Below, piece by piece: positions 42,060-49,395 of a DNA stretch of 49,515 nt. The position numbers and the translations under genes were made by a program. Each line of letters begins with the position of its first letter. The first letter of the stretch is position 1. Below the pieces are notes generated by a model, which was given only the letters and a program-made list of their open reading frames with translations, made no database searches and had not been told where the DNA came from. The stretch covers positions 1 through 49,515 of the forward strand of contig DATIKU010000040.1 of assembly GCA_035477215.1 (NCBI GenBank). Reading direction: 5' to 3'. This DNA is from Spirochaetota bacterium (GTDB lineage: Bacteria; Spirochaetota; UBA4802; UBA5368).

Positions 42060-42440
42060 ATGGCAAGGGAAAACGGCAGCAAGACGGTGAAGAAGGACGC
42101 GATCAAGGCAAAGGTTAAATACCCCGAGAAGTACACCGCGCAGGCAATCGTAAACTACATATCGGAAAAGCACGACATCCCCCGCGCGCGCGCGAAAGAG
42201 GTCGTCGAGGACGTATTCGACGTTATCAACGCCGGCGTGATGAAGGGAGAGCGGGTACCGGTCGGGAAGATCGGGAAAATGTACGTAAAGGTCCGTCCGG
42301 CCACCAAGTCGCGAATGGGAAGGAACCCCATCACGGGCGAGGAGATCAGGATCGCCGCGAAGAAGGCGACGAAGGTTCCCAAATTCACGTTCGGCAAGGG
42401 CTACAAGGAACTCGCCCTCAAGGCTACCGTAAAAAAATAG
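42060..42440 (+). CDS. HU/IHF-family DNA-binding protein
   Basis: 126 residues, AAAAGGGAGAGAG before the ATG. An N-terminal Lys-rich extension of about 25 residues precedes the HU fold (YTAQAIVNYISEKHDIPRAR AKEVVEDVFDVI). The DNA-arm signature is SRMGRNPITGEEIRIAAKKA. A second Lys-rich tail ends it. Nucleoid protein, DNA bending. Followed by a clear terminator at 42445. The 282-nt stretch upstream (41778-42059) is more AT-rich and probably holds its promoter, but I cannot pick one with confidence. Confidence 0.9.
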   Translation: MARENGSKTVKKDAIKAKVKYPEKYTAQAIVNYISEKHDIPRARAKEVVEDVFDVINAGVMKGERVPVGKIGKMYVKVRPATKSRMGRNPITGEEIRIAAKKATKVPKFTFGKGYKELALKATVKK

Positions 42441-42444
42441 CGTA

Positions 42445-42469
42445 AGGCCGCGCCCGGTCGCGGCTTTTT
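42445..42469 (+). terminator. Intrinsic terminator after HU
   Basis: GCCGCG (42447-42452), 6-nt loop, CGCGGC (42459-42464), T5 (42465-42469), flanked by AA upstream. It lies 5 nt before the 3' end of the convergent nadA. Confidence 0.8.
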
Positions 42470-42474
42470 CGTTC

Positions 42475-43395
42475 CTATCGCGAAAGCTCGAACATGCGCC
42501 GCAGGCATCCGAGCGACTTTTCGCGCACATCGGCACTCACGGTCACCACCGGGCTCTCGTTCGCGAGGGCCGCGCGGACCTTCTCCAGCGTGGTCTTTTT
42601 CATGTTGGGGCAGACAAGCGCCTCCGAGGCGAGTATGTATTCCCTCTCCGGCGCGACGCTTCGCAGCTTGTGGATCATCCCCTCCTCGGTGCCGACGATG
42701 ATCTTCGCGCGGTCGGTTTCCCTCACGAACTTCACCATCTGACCCGTGGAGAACACCTCGTCGGCCATGTCGATCACTTCCGGCCTGCACTCCGGGTGCA
42801 CCATGACGAGCGCGTCGGGGTGCGCGCGCTTCGCTTCGGCGAGGTCTTCGGCGCTGAATCGCTCGTGGATGGGACAGAAACCATTCCACTGGATTATCTC
42901 CTTGTCGGTGAAGCGCTGCACCCATCGGCCCAGGTTGCGGTCGGGAACGAAGATGACGCGCCGTGCGTCGACGCGCTGTACGATCTTCACCGCGTTCGCC
43001 GACGTGCAGCAGACGTCCGAGAGGGCCTTTACCTCGGCGGAAGAGTTGATGTAGGTCACCACCATCGCGTCCGGGTGGCGCTCGCGCATGGCGACGAGGT
43101 CTTCCGGGCCAGCCATGTCGGCCATGGGGCAGCCCGCGGTCGGGTCGGGGATCAGCACCTTCTTTTCGGGAGAGAGTATCGCCGCGGACTCGGCCATGAA
43201 GTGCACGCCGCAGAACACGATTATCTCCGCCGCGTTGTCGGCCGCGATGCGCGCGAGCTCCAGCGAATCGCCGGTGTGGTCCGCCACCGCCTGCACCTCC
43301 GCGCGCTGGTAGTTGTGCGCGAGGATGAGCGCGTTTTTCTCGCCGGCGAGCCTGCGTATTTCAGCGGCAAGCGTTTCGGTTTTTTCGACCGTCAT
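42475..43395 (-). CDS. nadA: Quinolinate synthase NadA
   Basis: 306 residues from ATG 43395, whose A is the last base of the upstream corA-like stop (TGATG) and which has GGAAG; in-frame GTG 43410 and ATG 43401 are alternatives. Conserved ILAHNYQRAEVQAVADHTGD, FCGVHFMAESAAIL, and MVVTYINSSAEVKALSDVCC. Cluster cysteines C89 (AGCPMAD), C174 (GFCPIH) and C262 (LVCPNM) have the spacing of the Thermotoga maritima enzyme. Condenses iminoaspartate with dihydroxyacetone phosphate using a [4Fe-4S] cluster. nadB and nadC are not in the window. Confidence 0.93.
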   Translation of the reverse strand: MTVEKTETLAAEIRRLAGEKNALILAHNYQRAEVQAVADHTGDSLELARIAADNAAEIIVFCGVHFMAESAAILSPEKKVLIPDPTAGCPMADMAGPEDLVAMRERHPDAMVVTYINSSAEVKALSDVCCTSANAVKIVQRVDARRVIFVPDRNLGRWVQRFTDKEIIQWNGFCPIHERFSAEDLAEAKRAHPDALVMVHPECRPEVIDMADEVFSTGQMVKFVRETDRAKIIVGTEEGMIHKLRSVAPEREYILASEALVCPNMKKTTLEKVRAALANESPVVTVSADVREKSLGCLRRMFELSR

Positions 43396-44309
43396 CACCA
43401 TTTCTTCCACTTCCAGAAAGAATAGACCACGATCATCGAGAGGAGCGCAAGTCCTATCACCAGATAAAAGGCGTCATGAAGGCCCGACATGGGTATGCGC
43501 ACGTTCATGGAGAACGCGCTCACCACGAAAGTCGGCACCATGATGGCTATGGTGATGATGTTCAGGGTATTCATGAGCACGTTGAGGTTGTTGCTCACGA
43601 TCGAAACGCGCGCGTCCATCATGCTGGCGAGAATATTGGAGTATATCTCCGCCTGCCGGTAGCACTGGGTGTTCTCGATGCCGATGTCGTCGAGGAGTTC
43701 GCGGTTTTCGGTGCTGAGTGTGAGCTTTTCCGCGTGATTGCGTATGCGGTCGATGACGACCGCGTTCGAGTTGATGGCATTAAGATAGTACACAAGGCTC
43801 TTTTCGAGGCTGAAGAGGTTGAGGAGGTACTTGTTCTCGAGCGAGGCGTTGATTTTCTGCTCGAGCGACTCGGAAACCATGTTGATCGCCTTGAGGTGGT
43901 CCAGGTAATGGAAGATCGTGCGGTACAGGATCTTGAGCAACACGTCGTGGAGCGATCTCACATTGTTGAACACCTTCCCGCTGAAAAGCTGGATGTCGTC
44001 CGGAATCACGATAACCAGGCGCTCCTTGAAAAGGAAGAGCCCCATGGAGTTCACCTTGAACAGGAACTCGTCCTCGGTCGAATAGTTTTTCGGCTTCTTG
44101 AAAATGACGGCCAGATGCTCCGGCTCGAACTCCAGCCGCGAGAGCTCGTCGGGGTCGAGCGCGGAGTTCAGGGTGTGTTCGTCGAGGAGAAGGTCGCTCA
44201 CGAGAAAGCGTTTTTCGTCCTCGGTGGGATTGACGTATACAAGAACCGACCCTTGCCCCGGTTCACAGGGAGCGACCCTGGAGGTGCTTATGGAATACTC
44301 TTTCAGCAT
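43395..44309 (-). CDS. CorA-like divalent cation transporter with SMN in place of GMN
   Basis: 304 residues, GAGGAA before the ATG at 44309. The N-terminal cytoplasmic funnel domain (VLVYVNPTEDEKRFLVSDLL) and a long stalk helix (TQCYRQAEIYSNILASMMDA RVSIVSNNLN) precede two C-terminal membrane helices (about 242-262 and 280-298) and a basic KWKKW tail. The pore signature GMN is S267-M-N (FSMNVRIPMSG). Most CorA proteins require GMN for hydrated Mg2+; variants occur in the wider family, so the ion is uncertain. Overlaps nadA by one base. Confidence 0.82.
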   Translation of the reverse strand: MLKEYSISTSRVAPCEPGQGSVLVYVNPTEDEKRFLVSDLLLDEHTLNSALDPDELSRLEFEPEHLAVIFKKPKNYSTEDEFLFKVNSMGLFLFKERLVIVIPDDIQLFSGKVFNNVRSLHDVLLKILYRTIFHYLDHLKAINMVSESLEQKINASLENKYLLNLFSLEKSLVYYLNAINSNAVVIDRIRNHAEKLTLSTENRELLDDIGIENTQCYRQAEIYSNILASMMDARVSIVSNNLNVLMNTLNIITIAIMVPTFVVSAFSMNVRIPMSGLHDAFYLVIGLALLSMIVVYSFWKWKKW

Positions 44310-44466
44310 GGCATGTTCCTCATTCCGCAAGGGGACGATCACAAATCGCCCGGCACTCCCTTTCCGATTAAACGCCGATTCAGAGGATATGAAAATACTT
44401 ATTGTTAAATTTACAATTATTATTTTAATGGAAGCGGAAATGGGGGAGAATCGAGTTTCGGGGGGA

Positions 44467-44582
44467 TGTCATCGCGGGGAGTGCGGAGACGCGGCGATCT
44501 AAAAAAGGCGGGAAGTGTATCTAAATAGCCTGGCATTAAAAGAGATTGCCACGCCCCGATAAGGCCGGGGCTCGCAATGACA
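44467..44582. repeat. Dispersed palindromic repeat, copy 2
   Basis: Same element as 23183-23286, in opposite orientation: half-unit TGTCATCGCGGG...GGCGATCT, spacer beginning AAAAAAGGCGGGAAG, then GATTGCCACGCCCCGATAAG GCC...CGCAATGACA. The 339-nt gap 44310-44648 holds this repeat, an AT-rich stretch at about 44390-44435 that may contain promoters, and the mnmA leader. The right end of the repeat contains an in-frame ATG (44577) of the mnmA frame. The 12-bp flanking inverted repeat of copy 1 is not shared; instead a weaker CGGGG/CCCCG flank exists. Confidence 0.75.
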
Positions 44583-44648
44583 GACCATTCCCCGACATTT
44601 AATTCTCACCCATCGGAACATCGTGAAAAATCCGTTGGAGATGAGAGC

Positions 44649-45725
44649 GTGAAAATCGCGGTCGCAATGAGCGGCGGGGTGGATTCATCCGTCGCCGCCA
44701 TCTTTTTAAAGAACATGGGCCACGATGTGGTGGGGATCACGGCCAAGATCCTCCTGTGCGCCGACATGGACGGATGCGAAAGGCGCTACGATGTCTGCTG
44801 TTCGCCCGAGTCCATGAACGCCGCGCGCGAGATCGCCCGCTCGTTCTCGTTCCCCCACGTGCTCGTCGACGTCGAGGAGGACTTCTCGCGCGAGATCATA
44901 GACCCCTTCTGCCGCGAGTACCTGGCCGGGCGCACCCCCAGCCCCTGTATCCACTGCAACGCGCGGGTCAAGTTCAGGAAACTTATCGAATTCGCCGCCT
45001 CCATCGGCTGCGAAAAACTCGCCACCGGGCACTACGCCCGCCTCGGCGTCACGGAATCGGGCCGTCATTACGTTTCCGCGGGCGTCGACGGCGACAAGGA
45101 CCAGTCCTACTTCCTTTTCATGCTGGGCCAGGACATCCTGCGCAGCACCATCTTCCCCCTGGGCGATCGGCGAAAAGAGGAGATTCGCGTGATGGCCTCC
45201 GACCTCGGCCTCGCGGTGGCGGACCGGCCCGAAAGCCAGGAGATATGCTTCGTCCAGGACAACGACTACCCGCGCTACATCGAGCGGCGCACCGGTTGCA
45301 TCCCGCCGCCGGGCGAGATCGTCTCCACTGACGGGAAGATTCTCGGGCGGCACAGGGGCATACACCGATACACGATCGGCCAGCGCCGGGGCCTGGGCAT
45401 CGCCGCCGAGCGGCCGCTGTATGTCGTGGAGATTGACGCGGCGCGAAACGTCGTCGTCGCGGGCTTTCGCGAGGACCTCTTCAAACACGGCCTCTACGCG
45501 CGCGAAATCACGCTTATGAAAAGCGAATCGCTCGACAAAGTTCGCGCCTTCGTCAAGACGCGCTCCACACAGCAGCCGTTCGCGGCCGCACTTTCCGCCC
45601 GTGGCGACGGTATCGAAGCCCGCTTTACGGGGCCGCAGGCTGGCATCACACCAGGGCAGGCCGCTGTCTTCTACGATGAATCAGGCGATGTCCTCGGTGG
45701 CGGCTGGATCGAGTCGGCGTTGTGA
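44649..45725 (+). CDS. mnmA: tRNA-specific 2-thiouridylase MnmA
   Basis: 358 residues from GTG 44649, which has GGAG and begins VKIAVAMSGGVDSSVAAIFL at the usual place. The frame stays open to an ATG at 44577, but that ATG lies inside the repeat. PP-loop SGGVDSS. The catalytic cysteines lie in PSPCIHCNARVKFRKLIEFA and in ESQEICFVQDNDYPRYIE. Also YFLFMLGQDILRSTIFPLGD and the C-terminal barrel (GQRRGLGIAAERPLYVVEID). Thiolates U34 of Lys, Glu and Gln tRNAs. Confidence 0.93.
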   Translation: MKIAVAMSGGVDSSVAAIFLKNMGHDVVGITAKILLCADMDGCERRYDVCCSPESMNAAREIARSFSFPHVLVDVEEDFSREIIDPFCREYLAGRTPSPCIHCNARVKFRKLIEFAASIGCEKLATGHYARLGVTESGRHYVSAGVDGDKDQSYFLFMLGQDILRSTIFPLGDRRKEEIRVMASDLGLAVADRPESQEICFVQDNDYPRYIERRTGCIPPPGEIVSTDGKILGRHRGIHRYTIGQRRGLGIAAERPLYVVEIDAARNVVVAGFREDLFKHGLYAREITLMKSESLDKVRAFVKTRSTQQPFAAALSARGDGIEARFTGPQAGITPGQAAVFYDESGDVLGGGWIESAL

Positions 45726-45745
45726 AGGGGGTATAGCTGTCTTAT

Positions 45746-45978
45746 CTACCATATCTTTATATCTCCCGGTATCGCACCATCCCAGAACGCATTGATTGCC
45801 TTGTACATGTTCCCGACGTTTGCCTCTTCCCGCTCATAAAAAAAATCCACATCCCCCGTCAGCCGCGCGTGTCCATGGTAAATGACGCTTCGCCGCCGAC
45901 TATCAGGTACCGCACCTTGAATTCATGCAGAAGATGCATGAACTCCAGCGTGTCCGGAGAGAAATGGGATGATTTCAT
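45746..45978 (-). pseudogene. Frameshifted, truncated nucleotidyltransferase-like gene (toxin-side partner)
   Basis: Starts at ATG 45978, overlapping the stop of the small gene upstream as ATGA. Frame 1 reads MKSSHFSPDTLEFMHLLHEF, then KVRYLIVGGEA, and ends after a few residues. If one base is restored near 45886 the reading continues VIYHGHARLTGDVDFFYERE and AFWDGAIPGDIKIW, to a TAG at 45748-45746. The GG(x)...H-R-x-T-x-DVDF pattern is that of the minimal nucleotidyltransferase fold found in DUF6036/AbiEii-like proteins. About 77 residues remain where relatives are much longer, so it is both frameshifted and cut short. Confidence 0.7.
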
Positions 45979-46145
45979 TTTTTGGGAGAGGCTGACCTGA
46001 CATCAGGACATTTCTCCCCGAAATATTTCCGTTTCAAGGCGCGCGCGGCTTTTTGCCGCTCCTCAACGCTCATGGAAATTTCCTGCTCGACTTCCCACGT
46101 TGAAGCTTCCTTAAAGCTTTTAGCGATATGAACGATTCGTTTCAT
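45975..46145 (-). CDS. Small antitoxin-like protein paired with the broken nucleotidyltransferase
   Basis: 56 residues: MKRIVHIAKSFKEASTWEVE then QEISMSVEERQKAARALKRK and CPDVR near the end. The K-S-F-x-E-A-x-x-W-(D/E) opening and S-x-E-E-R-Q-K-A-A centre are features I associate with small proteins encoded directly before nucleotidyltransferases, probably as antitoxin or regulator; this is from memory and not a searched match. The longer open frame to 46313 has no homologous sense. No ribosome site precedes the ATG; a near-consensus promoter ends 8 nt upstream, suggesting a leaderless message. Confidence 0.6.
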   Translation of the reverse strand: MKRIVHIAKSFKEASTWEVEQEISMSVEERQKAARALKRKYFGEKCPDVRSASPKK

Positions 46146-46153
46146 GATTATTG

Positions 46154-46181
46154 AGTATACTATCACATTAGTTTTTGTCAA
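46154..46181 (-). promoter_or_regulatory. Near-consensus promoter giving a probable leaderless transcript
   Basis: On the minus strand TTGACA (46181-46176), 16-nt spacer, TATACT (46159-46154). A start about 6-8 nt downstream would fall at or next to the ATG at 46145, which lacks a ribosome site. Confidence 0.7.
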
Positions 46182-46322
46182 CCATGAATAACCGGCAGTA
46201 CACTTTCCCCTCATACCCATCACCTCCTCAACCGGTAATCCAGCGCACATCCTCGCCGGCAATTCAACGATCCTCCCTCGCCGCCCTCGCACGGAAGCGG
46301 GAAGCATCACCACATTTTCTTG

Positions 46323-46351
46323 TTGAAATGCCGGACGGCGGATGCGACAAT
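46323..46351 (+). promoter_or_regulatory. Possible promoter for the MlaF-like gene
   Basis: TTGAAA (46323-46328), 17-nt spacer, GACAAT (46346-46351), 57 nt before the GTG start of the ABC gene. The -10 is imperfect. Confidence 0.3.
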
Positions 46352-46408
46352 TCCCTGCGCCGAAACGCGCGTACAGTACAATCCATGCCGCCGGTATAGG
46401 TTCGCCCC

Positions 46409-47158
46409 GTGAGAGAAAAAATACAGATCGAGGATCTCCGGAAAAGCTTCGCCGATAAGGTCGTGCTCGCGGGGGTCGACCTCTCCGTGCGCGAAGGCGA
46501 GGTACTGTGCGTTATCGGCCGCAGCGGCTCGGGAAAGTCGGTCATCCTCAAGCACCTCATCGGCCTGCTCGCGCCCGACTCGGGCACCATCCATATCGAC
46601 GGCCTCGAGTTCACCGGCGCAAACGAACGCGAGCGACATGCGGCCCTTGCGAAAATCGGCGTGCTCTTTCAGTGGGCGGCGCTCTTCGATTCCATGAACA
46701 TATTCGACAACGTCGCCTTCGGCCTTCGCAGGCGCGGCATACCCGAGGATGAGATTTCCCGAACAGTGCCCGAGATGCTCTCGCTCGTTGGGCTTCGCGG
46801 CATCAACGAGCGCATGCCCTCGGAAATTTCTGGGGGGATGCAGAAGCGCGTGGGCCTTGCCCGGGCCGTTGCGCTCAAACCGCAGATCGTGCTCTACGAC
46901 GAGCCCACAACCGGCGTGGACCCCATCACCGCCGGGGCCGTCGACCGCCTCATCCTTAAAATGCGCGACACCCTCGGCGTTACCAGCGTCGTCGTGACTC
47001 ACGATATGAAATCAGCCTGGCACATCGCCGACCGTATCGCCATGCTCCTCGACGGGCGCATCGCCTTTTTGGGCACCGTGGACGAGCTCAGGGCCGCGGA
47101 GGACCCGTTTATAACGCAGTTCATCGAAGGGAGGGCCAATGGACCACGGGTTACGTAG
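46409..47158 (+). CDS. ABC-transporter ATPase, MlaF-like
   Basis: 249 residues, GTG start at 46409. Walker A IGRSGSGKSVILKHLIGLL, Q-loop VLFQWAALFDSMNIFDNVAF, signature ISGGMQKRVGLARAVA, Walker B IVLYDEPTTGVDP, and H-loop VVVTHD. The ALFDS-x-x-(V/I)-x-x-N-V-A-F region is typical of MlaF/Ttg2A, the ATPase of retrograde phospholipid transport. The expected permease (MlaE) and MCE protein (MlaD) are not adjacent. The gene instead overlaps a lipoprotein amidase gene by 20 nt, and upstream is the decayed nucleotidyltransferase locus. Confidence 0.85.
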   Translation: MREKIQIEDLRKSFADKVVLAGVDLSVREGEVLCVIGRSGSGKSVILKHLIGLLAPDSGTIHIDGLEFTGANERERHAALAKIGVLFQWAALFDSMNIFDNVAFGLRRRGIPEDEISRTVPEMLSLVGLRGINERMPSEISGGMQKRVGLARAVALKPQIVLYDEPTTGVDPITAGAVDRLILKMRDTLGVTSVVVTHDMKSAWHIADRIAMLLDGRIAFLGTVDELRAAEDPFITQFIEGRANGPRVT

Positions 47159-48623
47159 CGTCATTATTCCGTTTCTGTGCGTGTGCGGGCTCGCCGCGGG
47201 CTGCGGCGTCCCGGCCGTAGAAAAAACGCATGCTGGCGTCAGGGAATTCGTGCATGGCATAGCGGCGCGTATCGCGCAGGCCGGGCCGTGGACGTTTGGC
47301 TGCGGCATCATGAGTAAAAAATACGACGGAGACCTCAGGCTTATAGAGTACCCGTGGCTCGCCGGCAAACGCATTTTCATCGACCCCGGCCACGGCGGCC
47401 TTGGCAAAAAAGACCTCTTCCGCATCGGGCCCGGCGGCATCACCGAGGAGGAGGTCAACCTCCGCGTCGCGCTCATCCTCGCCTCCATGCTCCGCGATGC
47501 GGGCGTCGAGATCAAACTCGCCCGCACACGCGACGCCGACATTCCGCTCAAAAAGCGCGTGGAGATGGCCGAAGATTTCGGGCCCGATTTGTTGATCTCC
47601 ATTCATCATAATGGCTCGGTACGGCGGAGCGACGGCGTGAACTATCCGTGCGTGCTCGCCTGGGGAAGCGACGAGGTGAACCCCGCGAGCTTCGACTTCG
47701 CGCGGATGCTCCTCGAGCGCCTGCACGGCATCATGGATGGAAGAGGCGCGGTGCTTTCCGATTTCGCGGTGTTTCCCGAAACCGGAGCGCACATCCTCCG
47801 CGAGACGCGCTACCTATGCCCGGGCGTCATCGGCGAGGCCGGATTCTTCTCGGACGAGGCGCACGCGCGGCACCTTTCGGAGCGGCTCTACAACCGCGAG
47901 GAGGCCGAAGCATACTTCCTCGCCGTGGCCGAATACTTCAAACGCGGACTTCCCTCCGCGACGGTGAAGATATCCTCGAAGGTCGACAATTCAGGATATC
48001 AGCAAAACCTGATCGTCGACCGTTCGCCCGGCATCTACGTTTTCGCCGACAGCGGGGCTTACGGCGTGGACGTCGACGCGAAGTCATTCCGCGCGACGCT
48101 CGACGGCCTGCCGGTAAAAATCGTCCCCATTACGAAGAATATCTTCCGTGTCGAGTACGGCCCGAGCCTCCACCCAGGAAGTCACGCCCTGCGCTTTTTC
48201 TTCGAAAACGCGCGCGCGCAGAGAAGCCCCGTGTTTCTGGCATCGTTTAACGTGCTCGTCGAAAAGGGCGATTACGCGCGGCTTGTGAAGGAGGGTACGC
48301 GCCTCATCTCGTCGCATTGGACGGCGCGCGAGGGAGTGCTCATGCTCCGCGCGGCCCTCTCCATGGGGACCACCGACCCGGCGGCCGACGCGCTTTTATG
48401 GAAGCTCGCGCGCGCCTGCGAACTCATCGGGGAGCGCTCCCAGGCCTGGTACCTATACGCGCGGTTGTACTACTTCTATCCGGACAGCCCATACCGAAAA
48501 AAGCTCGCCGGAAAATTTGTGGGGCACCGCTACCCGGTGGAGTTCCTCGGGAAGAAGGTGAAGGTGGAGTTCGATCCGGCCCTTGGGTACGCCGGGAAAC
48601 CGGACGCGGAAAAAGAGAAATGA
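47139..48623 (+). CDS. Lipoprotein N-acetylmuramoyl-L-alanine amidase (Amidase_3) with C-terminal extension
   Basis: 494 residues, GGGAGGG before the ATG, which lies inside the ABC gene. Signal with lipobox LAAGC (Cys22). The amidase domain spans about 75-270: zinc ligands H85 (IDPGHGG), E103 (GITEEEVNL) and H156 (ISIHHNGS), catalytic Glu E233 (GEAGFFSDEAHARHL). This set predicts an active enzyme cutting the MurNAc-L-Ala bond. Residues about 275-390 form a beta-rich domain (VDNSGYQQNLIVDRSPGIYV) and the rest is helical and TPR-like (LARACELIGERSQAWYLYAR). A lipid-anchored, chromosomally coupled envelope enzyme. Confidence 0.85.
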   Translation: MDHGLRSVIIPFLCVCGLAAGCGVPAVEKTHAGVREFVHGIAARIAQAGPWTFGCGIMSKKYDGDLRLIEYPWLAGKRIFIDPGHGGLGKKDLFRIGPGGITEEEVNLRVALILASMLRDAGVEIKLARTRDADIPLKKRVEMAEDFGPDLLISIHHNGSVRRSDGVNYPCVLAWGSDEVNPASFDFARMLLERLHGIMDGRGAVLSDFAVFPETGAHILRETRYLCPGVIGEAGFFSDEAHARHLSERLYNREEAEAYFLAVAEYFKRGLPSATVKISSKVDNSGYQQNLIVDRSPGIYVFADSGAYGVDVDAKSFRATLDGLPVKIVPITKNIFRVEYGPSLHPGSHALRFFFENARAQRSPVFLASFNVLVEKGDYARLVKEGTRLISSHWTAREGVLMLRAALSMGTTDPAADALLWKLARACELIGERSQAWYLYARLYYFYPDSPYRKKLAGKFVGHRYPVEFLGKKVKVEFDPALGYAGKPDAEKEK

Positions 48624-48636
48624 CAAAGAATAAACT

Positions 48637-49395
48637 CTACAGCGCCAGCCCCGCGGCGAGGTAGAGGAACACGCCCGTGAAGCTCGCTTCGTCATCCGTT
48701 TTAATGCTGTCGTAATCGAAATCGTTATAGCTGTCGAACACCACGTAGCGAGCCATCACCCCCGCCGTCAGCCCGACGGGACCGAGGACGTAGGTGTAGT
48801 CCGCTTTTATATGATAGCCTATGGCGAGGTCTTCCCATGTCTCCTCCTCCATATACTCCAGTGAAGACGGGAGTGGCATGTTCGATTCGAATGTATCGTT
48901 TACCTGCGAATAATAAAGCCCCGCACCAACGCCGAGGGCGAAAAAGCTCTTTTCAGTCGCTTTCTTCCGGTAATAGACCGTCAGCAGGCCCTGGAGCGAG
49001 ATAAGACTCAGCGAGTACTCGAATTTATCCGGATAATTCGGGCTCGTAATTTCCGATTCGTAGGTTATCCCGTTCATTCCTCCGTCTATACCGAAACCCC
49101 ATTCGCCGAAATACTTTCTTATTCCCAGTTCGAAACCGTAAGCGATAGATGGTGTGCTGGTTTTGTCGACCCTAAACCCCTGAAGCGGATAACCGGCATC
49201 AGCGTTATACTCATCGGCAAACCACCGCGCGCTGTCTTTAAGAGCATTCTCGATGTCTGAATTGCCGGTAACATAGCCCACGTTACCACCGATCATCAAT
49301 TGGAAATCGGGCAGCGAGGCGAGGCTTTCTTCTTTTGTCGATCCCGTTTCGGTCTGTGCGAAAAGGGCGGCCGACAGGACACCAGGGCGGGCCAT
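48637..49395 (-). CDS. Outer-membrane beta-barrel protein with a disrupted 5' end
   Basis: About 252 residues, mostly alternating beta strands with aromatic girdles (FQLMIGGNVGYVTGNSD, WGFGIDGGMNGITYES, FALGVGAGLYYSQVND, GLTAGVMARYVVFDS) and the ending GVFLYLAAGLAL, all typical of small outer-membrane barrels. The N-terminus MARPGVLSAALFAQT retains only the last part of a signal peptide (SAALFA before QT) and has no positive start or ribosome site. Just upstream the opposite strand reads as an internal part of an IS256-type transposase, so the true 5' end has been lost. Probably silent now. Confidence 0.7.
   Translation of the reverse strand: MARPGVLSAALFAQTETGSTKEESLASLPDFQLMIGGNVGYVTGNSDIENALKDSARWFADEYNADAGYPLQGFRVDKTSTPSIAYGFELGIRKYFGEWGFGIDGGMNGITYESEITSPNYPDKFEYSLSLISLQGLLTVYYRKKATEKSFFALGVGAGLYYSQVNDTFESNMPLPSSLEYMEEETWEDLAIGYHIKADYTYVLGPVGLTAGVMARYVVFDSYNDFDYDSIKTDDEASFTGVFLYLAAGLAL

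Noticed and set aside
44577-44648. MnmA starting at ATG 44577
   Set aside because: That ATG is part of the dispersed repeat, and the extra 24 residues have no MnmA homology; GTG 44649 has a ribosome site and the expected N-terminus.
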